64,000 bases of DNA from Otis tarda (Eukaryota; Chordata; Aves; Otidiformes; Otididae), in NCBI GenBank assembly GCA_026413225.1, contig CM048552.1, positions 58,667,001 to 58,731,000 on the forward strand, given 5' to 3'. The notes below the pieces were generated by a model. That model was not told the origin of the DNA and did not search any database. It saw only the letters and a program-made list of their open reading frames with translations. This document shows, piece after piece, positions 10,706-22,400 of the stretch. How positions within the stretch are numbered: the first letter of the stretch is position 1; the number at the start of each line of letters is the position of its first letter. A program made the translations under genes and the position numbers.

Positions 10706-13631
10706 TCAAACCACAGCATCACAATGCACAAGGCAAAGTATTTAACTTGTTTAAACTAGGAAGACAGGCTCAAGTAGACCCGAATGGCCGAATACCTTGT
10801 CTTGACAGAAAAAAAAACTAAAACAAAACAAAACAAAAAAAGCTGCTTCAAAGCCTGGAAGAGAACCATCCTATAATAAAACATAATTAACTTTCCCAGA
10901 AGGCTTCTCTTTCCCAGAATCACTGTTTCCTCTCCACTCCTTCACATGCCTGATCAAGACTACAGCCTTCCCTCCCTCTTTCTTCCCTTGCACTTCCATT
11001 TATATAAATATTCCTCTCAACTGTCTTATGTAAGAACTTGTTTTTTATCTCAAACAAGGTTCTATTTTCAATCATATCTGGGTCCTTTCACCACCATAAA
11101 ACCATTCTGATCAGAGAGACATTAATAAAGCCAGCTTCCTTTGGTTTATTTGCTTTTGTCTTCTCGCTCGACAGGGTGCATTGAGCTACATGATAAACAT
11201 TTACAGCCAACATTAGAAAAGAAATGAGGACTGTAATAGAGTCTCGCTTTTTGTCTTTCACTCACATTTGAGACTGCAGCAAATACAATCCGGGCTGCAG
11301 GAAACAGAAACCAGGGTACTTTGGCGGATTGGGTCCCCAGCTCACCTTTACTTGGTCTCTAGCTAAAGTCAGCCCTATACTGTACCTCCAGTGGTACAGA
11401 ATCTCTCACCTTCATTTCCAAAGCCGCACGGGGGTGGGAGAGACCCTGTAGGCAATGAATAAAGTGAAGGGAGACATCCAGTTCCCAGCTCCAGTACATA
11501 CTAACTTTATTCTTCTTTTCGGTTCATCCACCTCTATTGCCACCTACTCCTCAACGACATTTCTCAAGTTTCTGAATTGCCCTCAATTCCTGGGTTATGT
11601 TTCATGGCAGTCTCCAATGTAAAAGGGAATTAATAATGACACACCTGTGACATTTACAACTAATATCGACGCCTGTGTTGTAAACACCAGAGAGGACAAG
11701 CAATGACAGAAGGGAATGGTGGCAGGGGCTGGCAGTGCTTTCTGAATAGCAGCTGGCTGGCAAAGAGTCAGTGATAGTTTTCCCAGTGCTCAGCACCCAT
11801 CACCACCTCCTTCTTCAGCTCCTGGTGGGTGTGAAGGGTCAGGAAATTAAGGGAGACAGGGGAGCACAGACAGGGCAAACTGTAAAGGCAGTTTCCATAG
11901 CTTCACAATAGCTTTAGCTCTAAGATGATAATGACTATGTCTAGCAGTTTGTAAAGCTTGAAAAGGGAATTGAGTCATCTCTAAATGACTTTCCCTAAAC
12001 TTTGGGAAAGAAGCTTCATTCAAGGTAGTTCTGTTTGTTTTCTTTTCTTATTGCTGTGGGATTAGGAGCCTCAGTATTTGCTGAGGAAGAACAAGAATAT
12101 TCAAACAATAACAATAGGATTAGATCTGACTTGGGGAAACTCAGGTGATGATGGTAGGGCAGGGAATCATCTGGGATGCTGGAAAAGTATTGGAGACAAG
12201 AAATCAGGAAAACTATAATGTGAAGTGAAGCTGTGAAGCTTAGAAGACACAGTGGGCTGTGGGTGCAATCATCATGGTGGGGAGAAGAGCATTTAAAAGT
12301 GCTAATGTACCAAAAGGTACGCAATGGTGAAGTGGGAAAGGGCCCTGTAGTGGGACCAGGTCTGTTGCTGTTAATAGATGACTTTTGCTGATGCCAGGTT
12401 GGCTGAGCACCCTGCATTTCAGAAGACAGTATAGCATTTTTTCTTCTGTTTCAAAAACTGCCTCTTAATGGTGGGGTACTACATTCATTTTTAGAGACCA
12501 TTTCCTTCACTCAACAGGAAGTAGAGTTGGAATGTCTGTCCTGACAATGAAAGAACTGTATGATACAGTGATAGCAAAAAAACCCAAATCCTCCAAGGAT
12601 CTTAAAAGTAGGAAATATCTGAGAAGAGACAGAAGATCATACATAAAGCTCAATGTCTTTTTATCATTAGTGTGCTCAAGCAGAAACTAGGAAGAAATTG
12701 CACCTGTACTGAAGACTAGGGACAATATATTATAATTTTGTTTAAAAATTATGGGGAAATGATGAGGAAAATGGTAGAAACCCTATCATTTGGAACTACT
12801 TGAATAAAGTATTAGTTAATGAACCAAAAACAATCGTACATTAGAAAGATGTAATGGGTAATTATTTTGTCTCTTACATCTGTCTTTTACAAACTGCTTC
12901 AACAGATCTGTTTTTTGTTTAACCTCCTGGCTCTACAGAATCACCTCTCCACCTCTTTTAAACTGCTGTAGTATTGTTGACTTCAGTGTAACTAGGCAAA
13001 TTTTTACCATCTGAATTGGCCCATCACTGCTTTTGAAAAAGGACTTCTTGTCTTAAAGAAAAAAAAAATCCAACCCAGGATTAGTTTCCAAAAGGTTCAT
13101 GTGCTGCTCTCACCTTGACAAAGAGCAAGGATGAGAAACAAGTCTGCATATGCACAGTCAAATCAGAGCGTTACAACATACAAATGCAAAATTAAGAGTA
13201 GAATGATAGCAGAATTCCATTCTGGCATAAGTAAAGGCAGAGAGGGAGCAAAGATACTCTATCTGTGACAGACGCACAGCAAGAGACTGATCTCAGGCAT
13301 ATTTGCAGCTGTAGGTGATCAAATGATGGGTGAAGTATATCTGTTAGCTTGGTGTCTTGAACTTTAATTACAACCCATTGACAATTCTCCACCTGTCCAC
13401 TTGATTTCTTTTAAACCCCAGTGGAAGGTGGAGTGGTAATCAGCACTGAGACAAGGATGTGCAGACTTCAGACAGAGATCAAAAGGAAGACAGGTTCTAC
13501 AGGGCATACTTTCTGTGACACCAGAGGCAGGTGTGAGGGCAGATTGCTCAGCTGCTCCCTGTACAACAGTTCCCTGTGATTACCCCTGAGAGTGGTTAAA
13601 GCCCATCAGGCCCTTCAATAGACTTAAATTA
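10706..13631. other. Unique sequence, no gene seen
   Basis: Includes an A/C-rich simple stretch (AAAAC-type) at about 10809-10841. A 133-codon minus-strand open frame at 12016-12417 has no recognisable domain and overlaps another frame in a low-information region. Nothing else is supported. Confidence 0.55.
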
Positions 13632-14508
13632 CACAATACCAAGCTGTGTAGTGCAGTTGACCTGCTGGAGGGAAGGGATGCCATCCAGAGGGACCCTGAC
13701 AGGCTGAAGAGGTGGGCCTGTGCGAACCTGATGAAGTTCAACAAGGACAAGTGCAAGGTCCTGCACATGGGTCAGGGCAATCCCAAGCACAAATACAGGC
13801 TGGGTGGAGAATGGATTGAGAGCAGCTCTGAGGAGAAGGACTTGGGAGTGCTGGTAGATGAGAAGCTCAACATGAGTCAGTAATGTGTGCTTGTAGCCCA
13901 GAAAGCCAACAGCATCCTGGGCTACATCGATAGAAGCATGGCCAGCAGGTCGAGGGAGGTGATTCTGCCCCTCTACTCTGCTCTTCTGAGATCCCACCTG
14001 CAATATTGTGTCCAGCTCTGGAGCCCTCAACATAAGAAGGACATGGAGCTGCTGGAGCGGGTCCAGAGGAGGGCCACAAAGATGATCAGAGGGCTGGAGC
14101 ACCTCTCCTATGAGGACAGGCTGAGAGAGTTGGGGCTGTTCAGCCTGGAGAAGAGAAGGCTCCGGGGAGACCTTATAGCTGCCTTCCAGTACCTAAAGGG
14201 GGCTTATAAGAAAGATGGGGAGAAACTATTCAGCAGAGCCTGTTGTGATAGGACAAGGAGTAATGGCTTTAAAATAGTGGGACGTAGATTCAGATTAGTC
14301 ATTAGGAAAAAATTTTTTACAATGAGGGTGGTGGAACACTGGGACAGGTTGCCCAGAGAGGTTGTAGATGCTCCATCCCTGGAAACATTCAAGGCCAGGA
14401 TGGACAGGACTCTGAGCGACTTGATCTAGTTGGAGATGTCTCTGCATCTTGGGGGACCTTTGAAAGTCCCTTCCAACACTAACAATTCTATGGTTCTATG
14501 ATTCTATT
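13632..14508 (+). mobile_element. CR1 LINE, 5'-truncated copy
   Basis: The copy starts inside ORF2, just after where the reverse-transcriptase YxDD region would lie ('accaagctgtgtagtgcag'). It runs to the complete 3' end, 'aagtcccttccaacac' followed by the octamer-type tail TCTATGGTTCTATGATTCTAT. About 877 bp remain of an element normally several kilobases long, which is the usual product of CR1 5' truncation. The text closely resembles the copies at 42933-43335 (minus) and 57333-58527 (+), so these three probably belong to one subfamily or to close relatives. Confidence 0.92.
13640..14429 (+). pseudogene. CR1 ORF2 C-terminal remnant
   Basis: This is the C-terminal part of the CR1 ORF2 polyprotein, downstream of the reverse-transcriptase active site. 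Recognisable family segments are '[14 protein letters not shown]', '[15 protein letters not shown]', '[20 protein letters not shown]' and a '[15 protein letters not shown]' end. An in-frame TAA at 13881-13883 interrupts the frame where the family has a Gln (after Met-Ser-Gln). Downstream of it 180 codons stay open to the natural TAG at 14427-14429. The apparent start after the stop is a GTG inside the domain, not a genuine initiator. The endonuclease and the RT palm are absent, so no enzyme activity is expected. Confidence 0.88.
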
Positions 14509-15931
14509 TAGGAATACAGGCTTCTTGGAACACAACATCAATGAGAATCAATAAGGAGAGACTAAAGGCATTTTTAAAGAACTATTTCAAGTCCTGAAGA
14601 CAGATCCCCTATGGAGAAAAACTCTTCAGGCATTGGTCTGACATCTGTTCTGGTAACTCCTCCAGATTTCCTAGTTTTCTGTACTGAACTTATCTTCCTG
14701 GAAAGCCTTCCTGGGAAAACACAAGTTGAAAGCAGTGCAAACTGACCCCTAAGAGCCCCAGAGCATGCACAGGAAGCTACACCATCAGTAAGTAGCAAAG
14801 CATACTTTGAGTTCATACATACGAATCCAGCTAGCATTACTCTCTCCTCCAGAGAGTAAAAGAAGGGGGAAATAAATGGGAGGAAGCAGAAATAGCTCTC
14901 CTAAATGAAAAAAAAATCCCCAGCATTTGAGAAGGTTTCGAAACCATCTTGGGGCCACAAAAGAACCTCTTTACAATTTCAAAGAAGAGATGTCTCCAGG
15001 CTGACACCTGCTATTTACATGTAGTACCTGCACATTCCATTAATGCAGATAGTGGAAATTCAGCATATAATATTTTGTCAGAAAGCAGAACAGGCATCAG
15101 GCTTGAAATTCTTTGAGCTAGCCATAAAAGTGGAAAATTGGCAGCTGGAAATAGAGTATTTCTATAACTGCATCACTGCTTGCAAAGAATTAGTGGCTCT
15201 TCGTCCAGCGCTTAGAAGACTAAAGATGATACACACCACAGCAATCTTCACCATTGCAGAGTTGAACCCTGTTGGGATTTTCCATGGGAATCACACACAG
15301 CAAAGGGAACCTGCACACAACATCAAACATGCAGGAGATACATAAAATTGCAAAGGTAATTCAGAACATTCTCTACTCAGGGTGCTGTCTTCTCCAATCC
15401 ACATCCTTCCTTCCTGTATTATCTTCTCCAGATCATAAGAACACCAAAGAAAAACCTTCTATTATATCTGTCTACAGAATTGACTCCACTGGTTTGGAGC
15501 TTCTTAAAGGCAACGAGAAAATATTTTTACTGCATTTACTTCAATAGAAAGGCCAGATGGGCTCCAGGGATTTAATTTACCACTTGCCCTCTGATGGGCA
15601 ATGGAATAAGAGATGACATAGGAGATCTTACTATCTTCTGTAGATAAATAATTCTTCAGGGCTATTAAGACAGTACCTTTCAGTAAAAACAAATTCATGA
15701 AGTCATAAAATTTTATTTTTATATCCATTATATAGTCACTTTTAGAGATGGTAAGACTAGAGAGGAAGTAACTGAAATTGTGTTTTCAAAAGAGGGGCCA
15801 TATTCAGTCAAGCCAACATCCCAGTCTACCCTTCACCAACCTCTCAAGCTCTGAACACACTCCCAGCACTTCTGAGAGAGCAATTGCTCTGAGAGAGCAA
15901 TACCCTCAAGCACACTGTCGTTTTCCTGCAT
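14509..15931. other. Unique sequence, no gene seen
   Basis: No exon, RNA gene or transposon is recognised. A 14-bp perfect palindrome AGAGCAATTGCTCT lies at 15877-15890 inside a short 17-bp-period duplication. Open frames of up to 100 codons have no recognisable content. Confidence 0.55.
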
Positions 15932-16025
15932 TATAGAATCGTAGAATCATAAAAGCATTTAGGCTGGGAAAGACCTTTAAGATAATTGAGTACAACTGGA
16001 AACCTAACACTGCCAAGCACCACTG
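15932..16025 (-). mobile_element. CR1 LINE 3' tip
   Basis: On the plus strand this reads TATAGAATCGTAGAATCAT, followed by 'aggctgggaaagaccttta' and a 'gataattgagtacaact' segment, then 'acactgccaagcac'. That is the reverse complement of a CR1 3' end with its octamer-type tail. Only about 95 bp survive. The 'gaccttt(a)aagat' version resembles the copy at 18604-19486 more than the other copies, so it may belong to that subfamily. Confidence 0.85.
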
Positions 16026-18603
16026 CAATTTGAATTATTTGGACAGTGTGGTGGATTGGGGAAGGTCTGACAACAACACGTGAGGAATTTCATACCTGAG
16101 ACCTTGACTCCAGAAGCAAGAAGCCCTGTGGTGCCAGCACAGGGACAGAGTGAGGAGTCTCTCACAGGTGCCTCTCAGCAGCCTCCACATGTTCCTCAAG
16201 CCTTTGGCTCTCCTCAGTCACATGGAAGCAGACCAAATTTGCCCTCCAAAAATGTTAAAACCTGTGCTACAAAACGTACAGTAACTGTATTATTAGGTTG
16301 TTTCAACCCTCTGAGGCACAAGTACTTTAATCCAGACCTGAACCCTGATGCACTGTGAGGCGCTTCTCCCAGGATTCATCATTCGTGTTTCTTTTCCAAG
16401 TTTTGCTGTGCAAGTTCAGATATACAAACCCATGCCAGGTCAAGTACGTGAACCCAGAATCTCACATGAGATCTCAGATGCAACCTTTACTGTAATATGC
16501 ACATTTCTTGTTCTTCTGCCTCCACAATAATACACAAGTTAACGTTCTCACTGGGCTTATGGCCAAACAGGCTCGAACAGCCACATCATCAGATTTAGGA
16601 GTTTCTTCTTTTTCATCCTGGGTCATTGCAAGCAGGGGATTTTGCTGACAGGTAGATGAAATCTTATAGGTGGCTCCCTTACCCTTTTCTTCCCTGCCAG
16701 CCAATTTTGGGTCTTTTCTGCACAGAGTGAGCTGTCCTACCTGAAGTAGCCAGGACAACTTCTTGGAAGGTCACTTTGTAATTATGGCTGGCAGTGAAGA
16801 GGTTAAACAGATCAACAGAGAGGTGTCCAGGTCTGACTGAGAGTCTGAAGCAGAAACCAGTAAGCAGGTCTAGCACCAGGACTGAAGCGAAAATGAAATC
16901 TATTTTAAGATGCTGGTTTTAAACTGCTATGCTTTGAACTGACGTGCATTTTAGTCAAGCTGATACAGAAGGGGAAGAGGGGGAGTATGATTTATTTACT
17001 TAAATGTGAGAAAAGACACACATCTACAGAGTTTTCTGACTCTGGACTCTGTCATGTGGGGGTTGTGTCTACAATAGAATTTGTTGGGAAAGTGGGGTCC
17101 TGGAAGTGAACACAACACAGCTGTCTCCACTACTCAGACATGACCTGGAAGAGTGGATTCACTGTAGTACTGTAGGCACATGCGCGTGAACACTTGGGTG
17201 CATTACACAGCAGTACTTTGTGATGTGCGGTCTCACTCTTGTCCACTTCTTTCTTCTTCTATTTTAATGTACAACCCTCCACCTCCTGCGAGTGAGCTGC
17301 GCATGAGGACTGAGTTGGGATCTCCCATAACAAAAGTCAAGAGTGGATCTACTATTGAGTAGGAGCTAGTGTGCCTCTGGGGTTAACATTAATCTCCTGT
17401 TTAGGTCACCTGTGAAGAAAGGCAAAGACCTTCCCTGTGCAGTAACATGACCTCAGGGACCCAATGCTTCAGGTTCCTTTATGGACACTCTTGTACTTGC
17501 ATGCTCACTCAGTTTAGTGGAAGTCAAGGATGCTGCTTGGGAAAGTGATGTGCAGCCACCCACAGAAAGAGCTGCAGCATTGGCCTCATTGCTGCTGATG
17601 CACAGTTGGAACCTGTTCAGCAGCCACATCTACATTTTACTGGAGAGGTGGGCTTTTCTTTTACTCTCTTCCCCACTTGTTCATGACTCTTTCAAATGCT
17701 CATCTCTAATCAAGAAAAACAAACCCGTACTATGCCAGATGCTCAGTACTGCATGCTGGCTGGTAGAGTGGTTAACACACCAGCCTATAATTAGACAGCC
17801 TTCAAAGCCTCGCTTTTCCTTCTGTTCTTTCCCCATCCCTCCCCAATAAACCCACTCTCTCCTTTCTCACTGAGGGGGACCAGAGCTGTCCTCCAGGCAT
17901 GCAGTACTCCCTATTAGTGTCAGTGGGAGTCACAAGAGCACATCAGGGGAGGAACAAACCCTTAAGGGAAAGAAATCTTTGATGAAATCCAGCCACCCCA
18001 TGCTAAGGCTCTGTATGAATTCTAAGCAGTCAGATCTAAAGGAAATGAGGGCATATATGCCCAAAATCATCTCTGAAGTACAGAAATGTCTGCTTTACTC
18101 TGTTGGCTCTGTACATGATGAAAACTTCAGATGAGGCTTGCTTATGAGCAGTACCTGGCAAAATGGCAACCTTATTCTACTCCTGCTAAAAGTTACAGGG
18201 ACTGTAAAAAACACGGTTCATCTCTTTCCTGGGGTTTTGTTTTGTTAACAAATTTAAATAATAGTTTAACTTCTCATCTGAACAACCTTGCAGACTTACC
18301 TGTTCATATGGTTACTCTGACAGGTCCTAATGTACTAGACTCTATTTTCCTTCACCCAGACATTGATTTCCCTCTGCTATAGCTAGAAGAAAGTGTCCTA
18401 GTACCACCAAGTTGGCTAGTGATAGGCCATGGCCTTTTCCTGCTTTGGCTCAAACACCTAAAGGAGGTCAGGCCACAGAAGACTAGGAAAGAAGACAGTG
18501 TTGCACTAATGAAGAAATATGTATGTAGTTATGGTCAAAGGAATAGTCCTTTGAAATTTGTAATTCATTTTGGAACGGGAAAAAGCTGCTTAAAATGAAT
18601 ATA
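16026..18603. other. Unique sequence with a possible tRNA-like relic
   Basis: I see no supported exon. A possible tRNA-derived relic is listed separately at 17755-17813. A pyrimidine-rich stretch follows it at about 17810-17850. Open frames of 92 codons (16080-16358) and 122 codons (17481-17849) have no recognisable domains. Confidence 0.55.
17755..17813 (+). repeat. Possible tRNA-derived SINE head or tRNA pseudogene
   Basis: TGGTAGAGTGG at 17761-17771 fits the RNA polymerase III A-box consensus. CCTTCAAAGCC at 17799-17809 differs from the B-box core by about one key base. Their spacing of about 28 bases is close to that of tRNAs and tRNA-derived SINEs. I cannot fold a full cloverleaf from it, so it would be a degraded SINE head (for instance MIR-like) or a tRNA pseudogene, or chance. 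Confidence 0.3.
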
Positions 18604-19486
18604 CGACACCAAGTTGGGTGGGAGTGTTGATCTGCTTGAGGATAGAAAGGCTCTACAGAGAGATCTAGACAGGCTGGATTGATCGGCTGAGGCCGACTGT
18701 ATGACTTTCAACAAGGCCAAGTGCCAGATCCTGCACATGGGTCACAACAAGCCTGTGCAATGCTACAGGCTTGGGGAAGAGTGGCTGGAAAGCTGCCTGA
18801 TGGAAAAGGACCTGAGAGTGTTGATTGACAGACAGCTGAACATGAGCCAGCAGTGTGCCCAGGTGGCTAAGAAGGTTGATAGTATCCTGGCTTGTATCAG
18901 GAACAGTGTGGCCAGCAGGAGTAGGGAAGTGATTGTCCCACTGTACTCTGCACTGGTGAGGCTGCACCTTGAATATGTGTTCAGGTTTGTGCCCCTCACC
19001 ACAAGAAAGACATTGAGGTGCTGGAGTGCATCCAAAGAAGGACAACAAAGCTGATGAAGGGTCTGGAGCACAAGTCTTATGAGGAGCAGCTGAGGGAACT
19101 GGAGTTGTTTGATCTGGATAAAAAGAGGTTGAGGGGAGACCTTATTGCCCTCTACAACTACCTGAAAGGAGGTTATAGTGAGGTGAGTTCCAGTCTCTTT
19201 TCCCAAGTAACAAGTGACAGGACAAGAGGAAATGTCTTCAAGTTGCTCCAGGGGAGGTTTAGATTGGATATTAGGAAAAATGTCTTCACCAAAAGGGTTG
19301 TCAAGCACTAGAACAGGCTGCCCAGGGAAGTGGTGGAGTCACCATCCCTGGAGGTATTTAAAAGACACATAGATGTGGTGCTTAAGGATATGCTTTAGTG
19401 GTGGACTTGGCAATGTTAGGTTTAGAGTTGGACTTGATGATCTTAAAGGTCTTTTTCAACCCAAATTATTCTATGATTCTATGAAT
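18604..19486 (+). mobile_element. CR1 LINE, 5'-truncated copy, second subfamily
   Basis: Begins at 'gacaccaagttgggtggga', the CR1 ORF2 point right after the YxDD region, and runs to a complete 3' end. That end is 'gttggacttgatgatctta', then 'aaggtctttttcaacc' and the tail TTCTATGATTCTATGAAT. The wording differs systematically from the 13.6, 43 and 57 kb copies: 'aggtatttaaaagacacat' and 'gatgtggtgcttaagg' are typical of CR1-C/D-type ends. It is therefore a separate subfamily. About 883 bp remain. Confidence 0.92.
18620..19398 (+). pseudogene. CR1 ORF2 C-terminal remnant, frameshifted
   Basis: The frame at 18701-19054 carries the family segments '[14 protein letters not shown]' and '[18 protein letters not shown]'. 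The family pattern then continues in another frame from 19018, with '[20 protein letters not shown]'. An apparent 1-base deletion near 18975 explains the switch. A TAG at 19309-19311 replaces a family Trp codon. The endonuclease and RT catalytic regions are absent because of 5' truncation, so this is a dead fragment. Confidence 0.85.
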
Positions 19487-22400
19487 TAACAAGCTGACAT
19501 ATGGACTCCAAGAAGCACCACTTATGTGTTCATTAATTATTTTGCATCACTAAAATAATGCTGGAATTTGGAGTTCAGGTTTCAAAGCATGGTCTGCACA
19601 CTTGAGCTCACTCAGGTCATCTGAAAGTACCAAAAAGGGGTCTGCAGCAGCATGAACATACAGCAAGGGGGAAAGAGTGGTTCAGGGCAGGATAGCGCTG
19701 TATTTTTCCCTTTTCTTTCACCAAAAAAAAAAAAAAAAGAAGAAAGCTTTATGTCTTCTAATATCTACTTTATACCTTAGACCTGAAGTACTTTGTACCT
19801 AAAGAACACCTACATTAGCAAACTTTTTGCTTAAAGGCTTCTACATGAGAAAAACAGGCCTTCCAGTTTCAAAACAATGAGGATCAATTATCTGTGGACG
19901 AAGGACTCAGATTTAATCCTAAGAGACAGGAAAGCTCTCTTTTCATTGTATTTACCATTTCTTAAAAGGAGAAATCCTGTCTTTTCCCTATAGAAGATCA
20001 AGTCTAAGTTCTACACCCTGGTGAGCAGGTTAAACATAGCCAGACTCATGTAGGCAACAGCAGTCTAATTAACAGCCTAATTTGTGTCCGGAGTGAAACG
20101 TTCACTTTCTTGATTTATATATGTTTACTAACTGAACACTGAAGTGATCTCATCACCCTAATTACTTCTGGTTCCCAATTAACAGAAGAGTAACAACCTC
20201 TGTATGGAATGACATAGAAGCAAGGGCCTCTCACTCAATACCCCATCAGGAAGGGGACAATGATCCAAGCAAGGGAGACTCGTTAGCTAAACTACATATT
20301 AGTCAGCATTCGGTCATGTGCAGGACCAAAAGGAACCAATCTCATAGCCTCCCTCCTCCTGAGAGAGATCAGACAGTACTTTGTCGGCTTCCTTACTGCA
20401 TCAGATCTCTGCCATCTTATGCTGGACACTGGATAACTCCCTTGACTTCTTTGGAGTTCTTCCAGATTTACATCACACAACTTTTAATCTCAGCACTCAT
20501 TTTCTGGATTAAATGGAACAACACTTCTGATATTCGTTCATTTCTTTCATTAGAAGAGGATAGCTTTGTTGTGTAATTAACATGCCAGTAATTAAGGATT
20601 CCAAGATGATGTACTAATTTCTCTCGCACACACACTCTTTCAAAATGTTATCAGCAGTAATTGCATTAACATCTTTTCTTTTCCTGTTGCCTTTGGAAGT
20701 TTATTAGGCTTTCATTTAATCTTTTTCTCATTTCACAAATATGCACGCATTTCCTTTGCTCCTCTGAAAATTTGCTACAGACTTGAAAACTTTGAGCAGT
20801 TTGACTCTCCCTGTGCAAACACAGGGGAATCTTCAGTGCCCTTCATTCTTCATGCTGTTTTAAACAGAAGGTGAAAACTTGCAAGTGATACTCCATTTTT
20901 TTTTGCCATGGATATAGGTCCAGATAATTCTTGTGATAGCAGGATCATTCATGTGGATACATCAAGTCAGCTAAAATTGAGATGGATTTAGGACTGTGGA
21001 TTACTACCACGGAACTCTAAGAAAGTCTTAAAACTGTGCTAAGGACAATTTATTGCTTGCTGAGCACTTATTTTTAGTGACCTCAGCTCAAGTTGTAGAG
21101 AACTGTAAAATAACCAATGGGTTTTTTGCAATGTGATGAAATGCATAAAACAGTGTAACTTAGGAGACAGCAGAGGATGGTTCATCTTAGTTTTTATTCA
21201 TCTTCTGTCTATCATTTCCATGACGTTTTAAAATATTTCGTTCCAAGATAAAAGTTTGAGCTCTGTGGCTGAAAGTTACTATGCAGAGCTTGGTCTGAGT
21301 TGCCAGTGGGTTGAAAAGCTGAACCGTAGCCCTAGATTTTCATATTCGACCTTACAGCAGTAGTCCCTCAACCTTGGTGCCTATGCAGCAGCAATGCTGC
21401 GATCGTTATAAGTCACAAACAACATAGTCTTTTGCTCTCATTGTTGGTTTTAGCTTTCTCTCTTTCCCAGCTGTAACACATGCCTAGGACATCTACATTA
21501 GGGATTGAGCCCTGGTAAATCCTTGGTGGGCAGTTAAGCACCCTTCCCTAAGCTCATTAAGATGAAGTGTCACTTTGCTTCTTGCAGTTTTAATATATGT
21601 TAGACACTTAAAAAATAGCCCTAGTTTCTAAGCTGAAATATTAATATTTAGTGTTGCCCTACTGCCCCTGATTTTTTGGGGGGTCAGCTGTGAAGAGTGA
21701 AGAAGAAACATGATCCAGACATTGAATCATAATCCTGACTCAGGTGTTGACCTTGACCTACAACTTCAGCTTGTCCAAACAAAATTCCCAGTTCATGCCT
21801 GAGACTGAAAATAATAGCTGCCCATTCATCACCACACCCTGACAAGGGTACTCACTCTTTTTTCCTTTCCCTTCACTTTCTGCTGCATTTTATCTTTCAT
21901 CTGCATTTATTAGCCTGTCTTTCTTTGTTTGGGGAAAACAAATTTGCTGAAATCTACGACCATAGTGGTAAAATCACAGTGTTTGGTTGCAAGCCAACTT
22001 GATGCTGCTTAGATGATAAAAAGGGCTGGGAAAGAAACAACTAGGTTTGCAACTCCCTTATGTGCGTAAGCTTAAAAAGGAGTAAATCGGCATTTTTCCT
22101 ATTTGGTGACTTTGAATTGAGCCTGAGACTACAAAAGTGATCCCTGCTTATGTTCAGGCAAGAAGGAGGAAAGGAAGAGCATCCAAAGGCTACTGTCACT
22201 GCCAGAGCAAACCCAGGATTCTTTTTCTAGTGAATGAGATTTTGCTGTATGGCTGGAAGGACAAACTTGAGGCAGCTGCAGCTTTAGATCTTTGCTGAGA
22301 ATGCCTACGCTGTACAATCTGGTGGACCATAGACATAACCAAGCTATTTCAGGGTTGGAAGTCGTCCAGTTGTGGTAACACAGAGCTCCAGGCAAGCTAA

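Noticed and set aside
12016..12417. 133-codon minus-strand frame
   Set aside because: Ser/Leu/His-rich composition without a motif, and overlapped by another open frame.
13887..14429. 180-codon frame as a possible host gene
   Set aside because: It is plainly the C-terminal part of CR1 ORF2, opened by a non-ATG codon just after an in-frame stop. It is recorded as a pseudogene remnant.
16080..16358. 92-codon Pro/Ser-rich frame next to a CR1 tip
   Set aside because: Its composition looks protein-like, but there is no motif, no start context evidence and no splice support.
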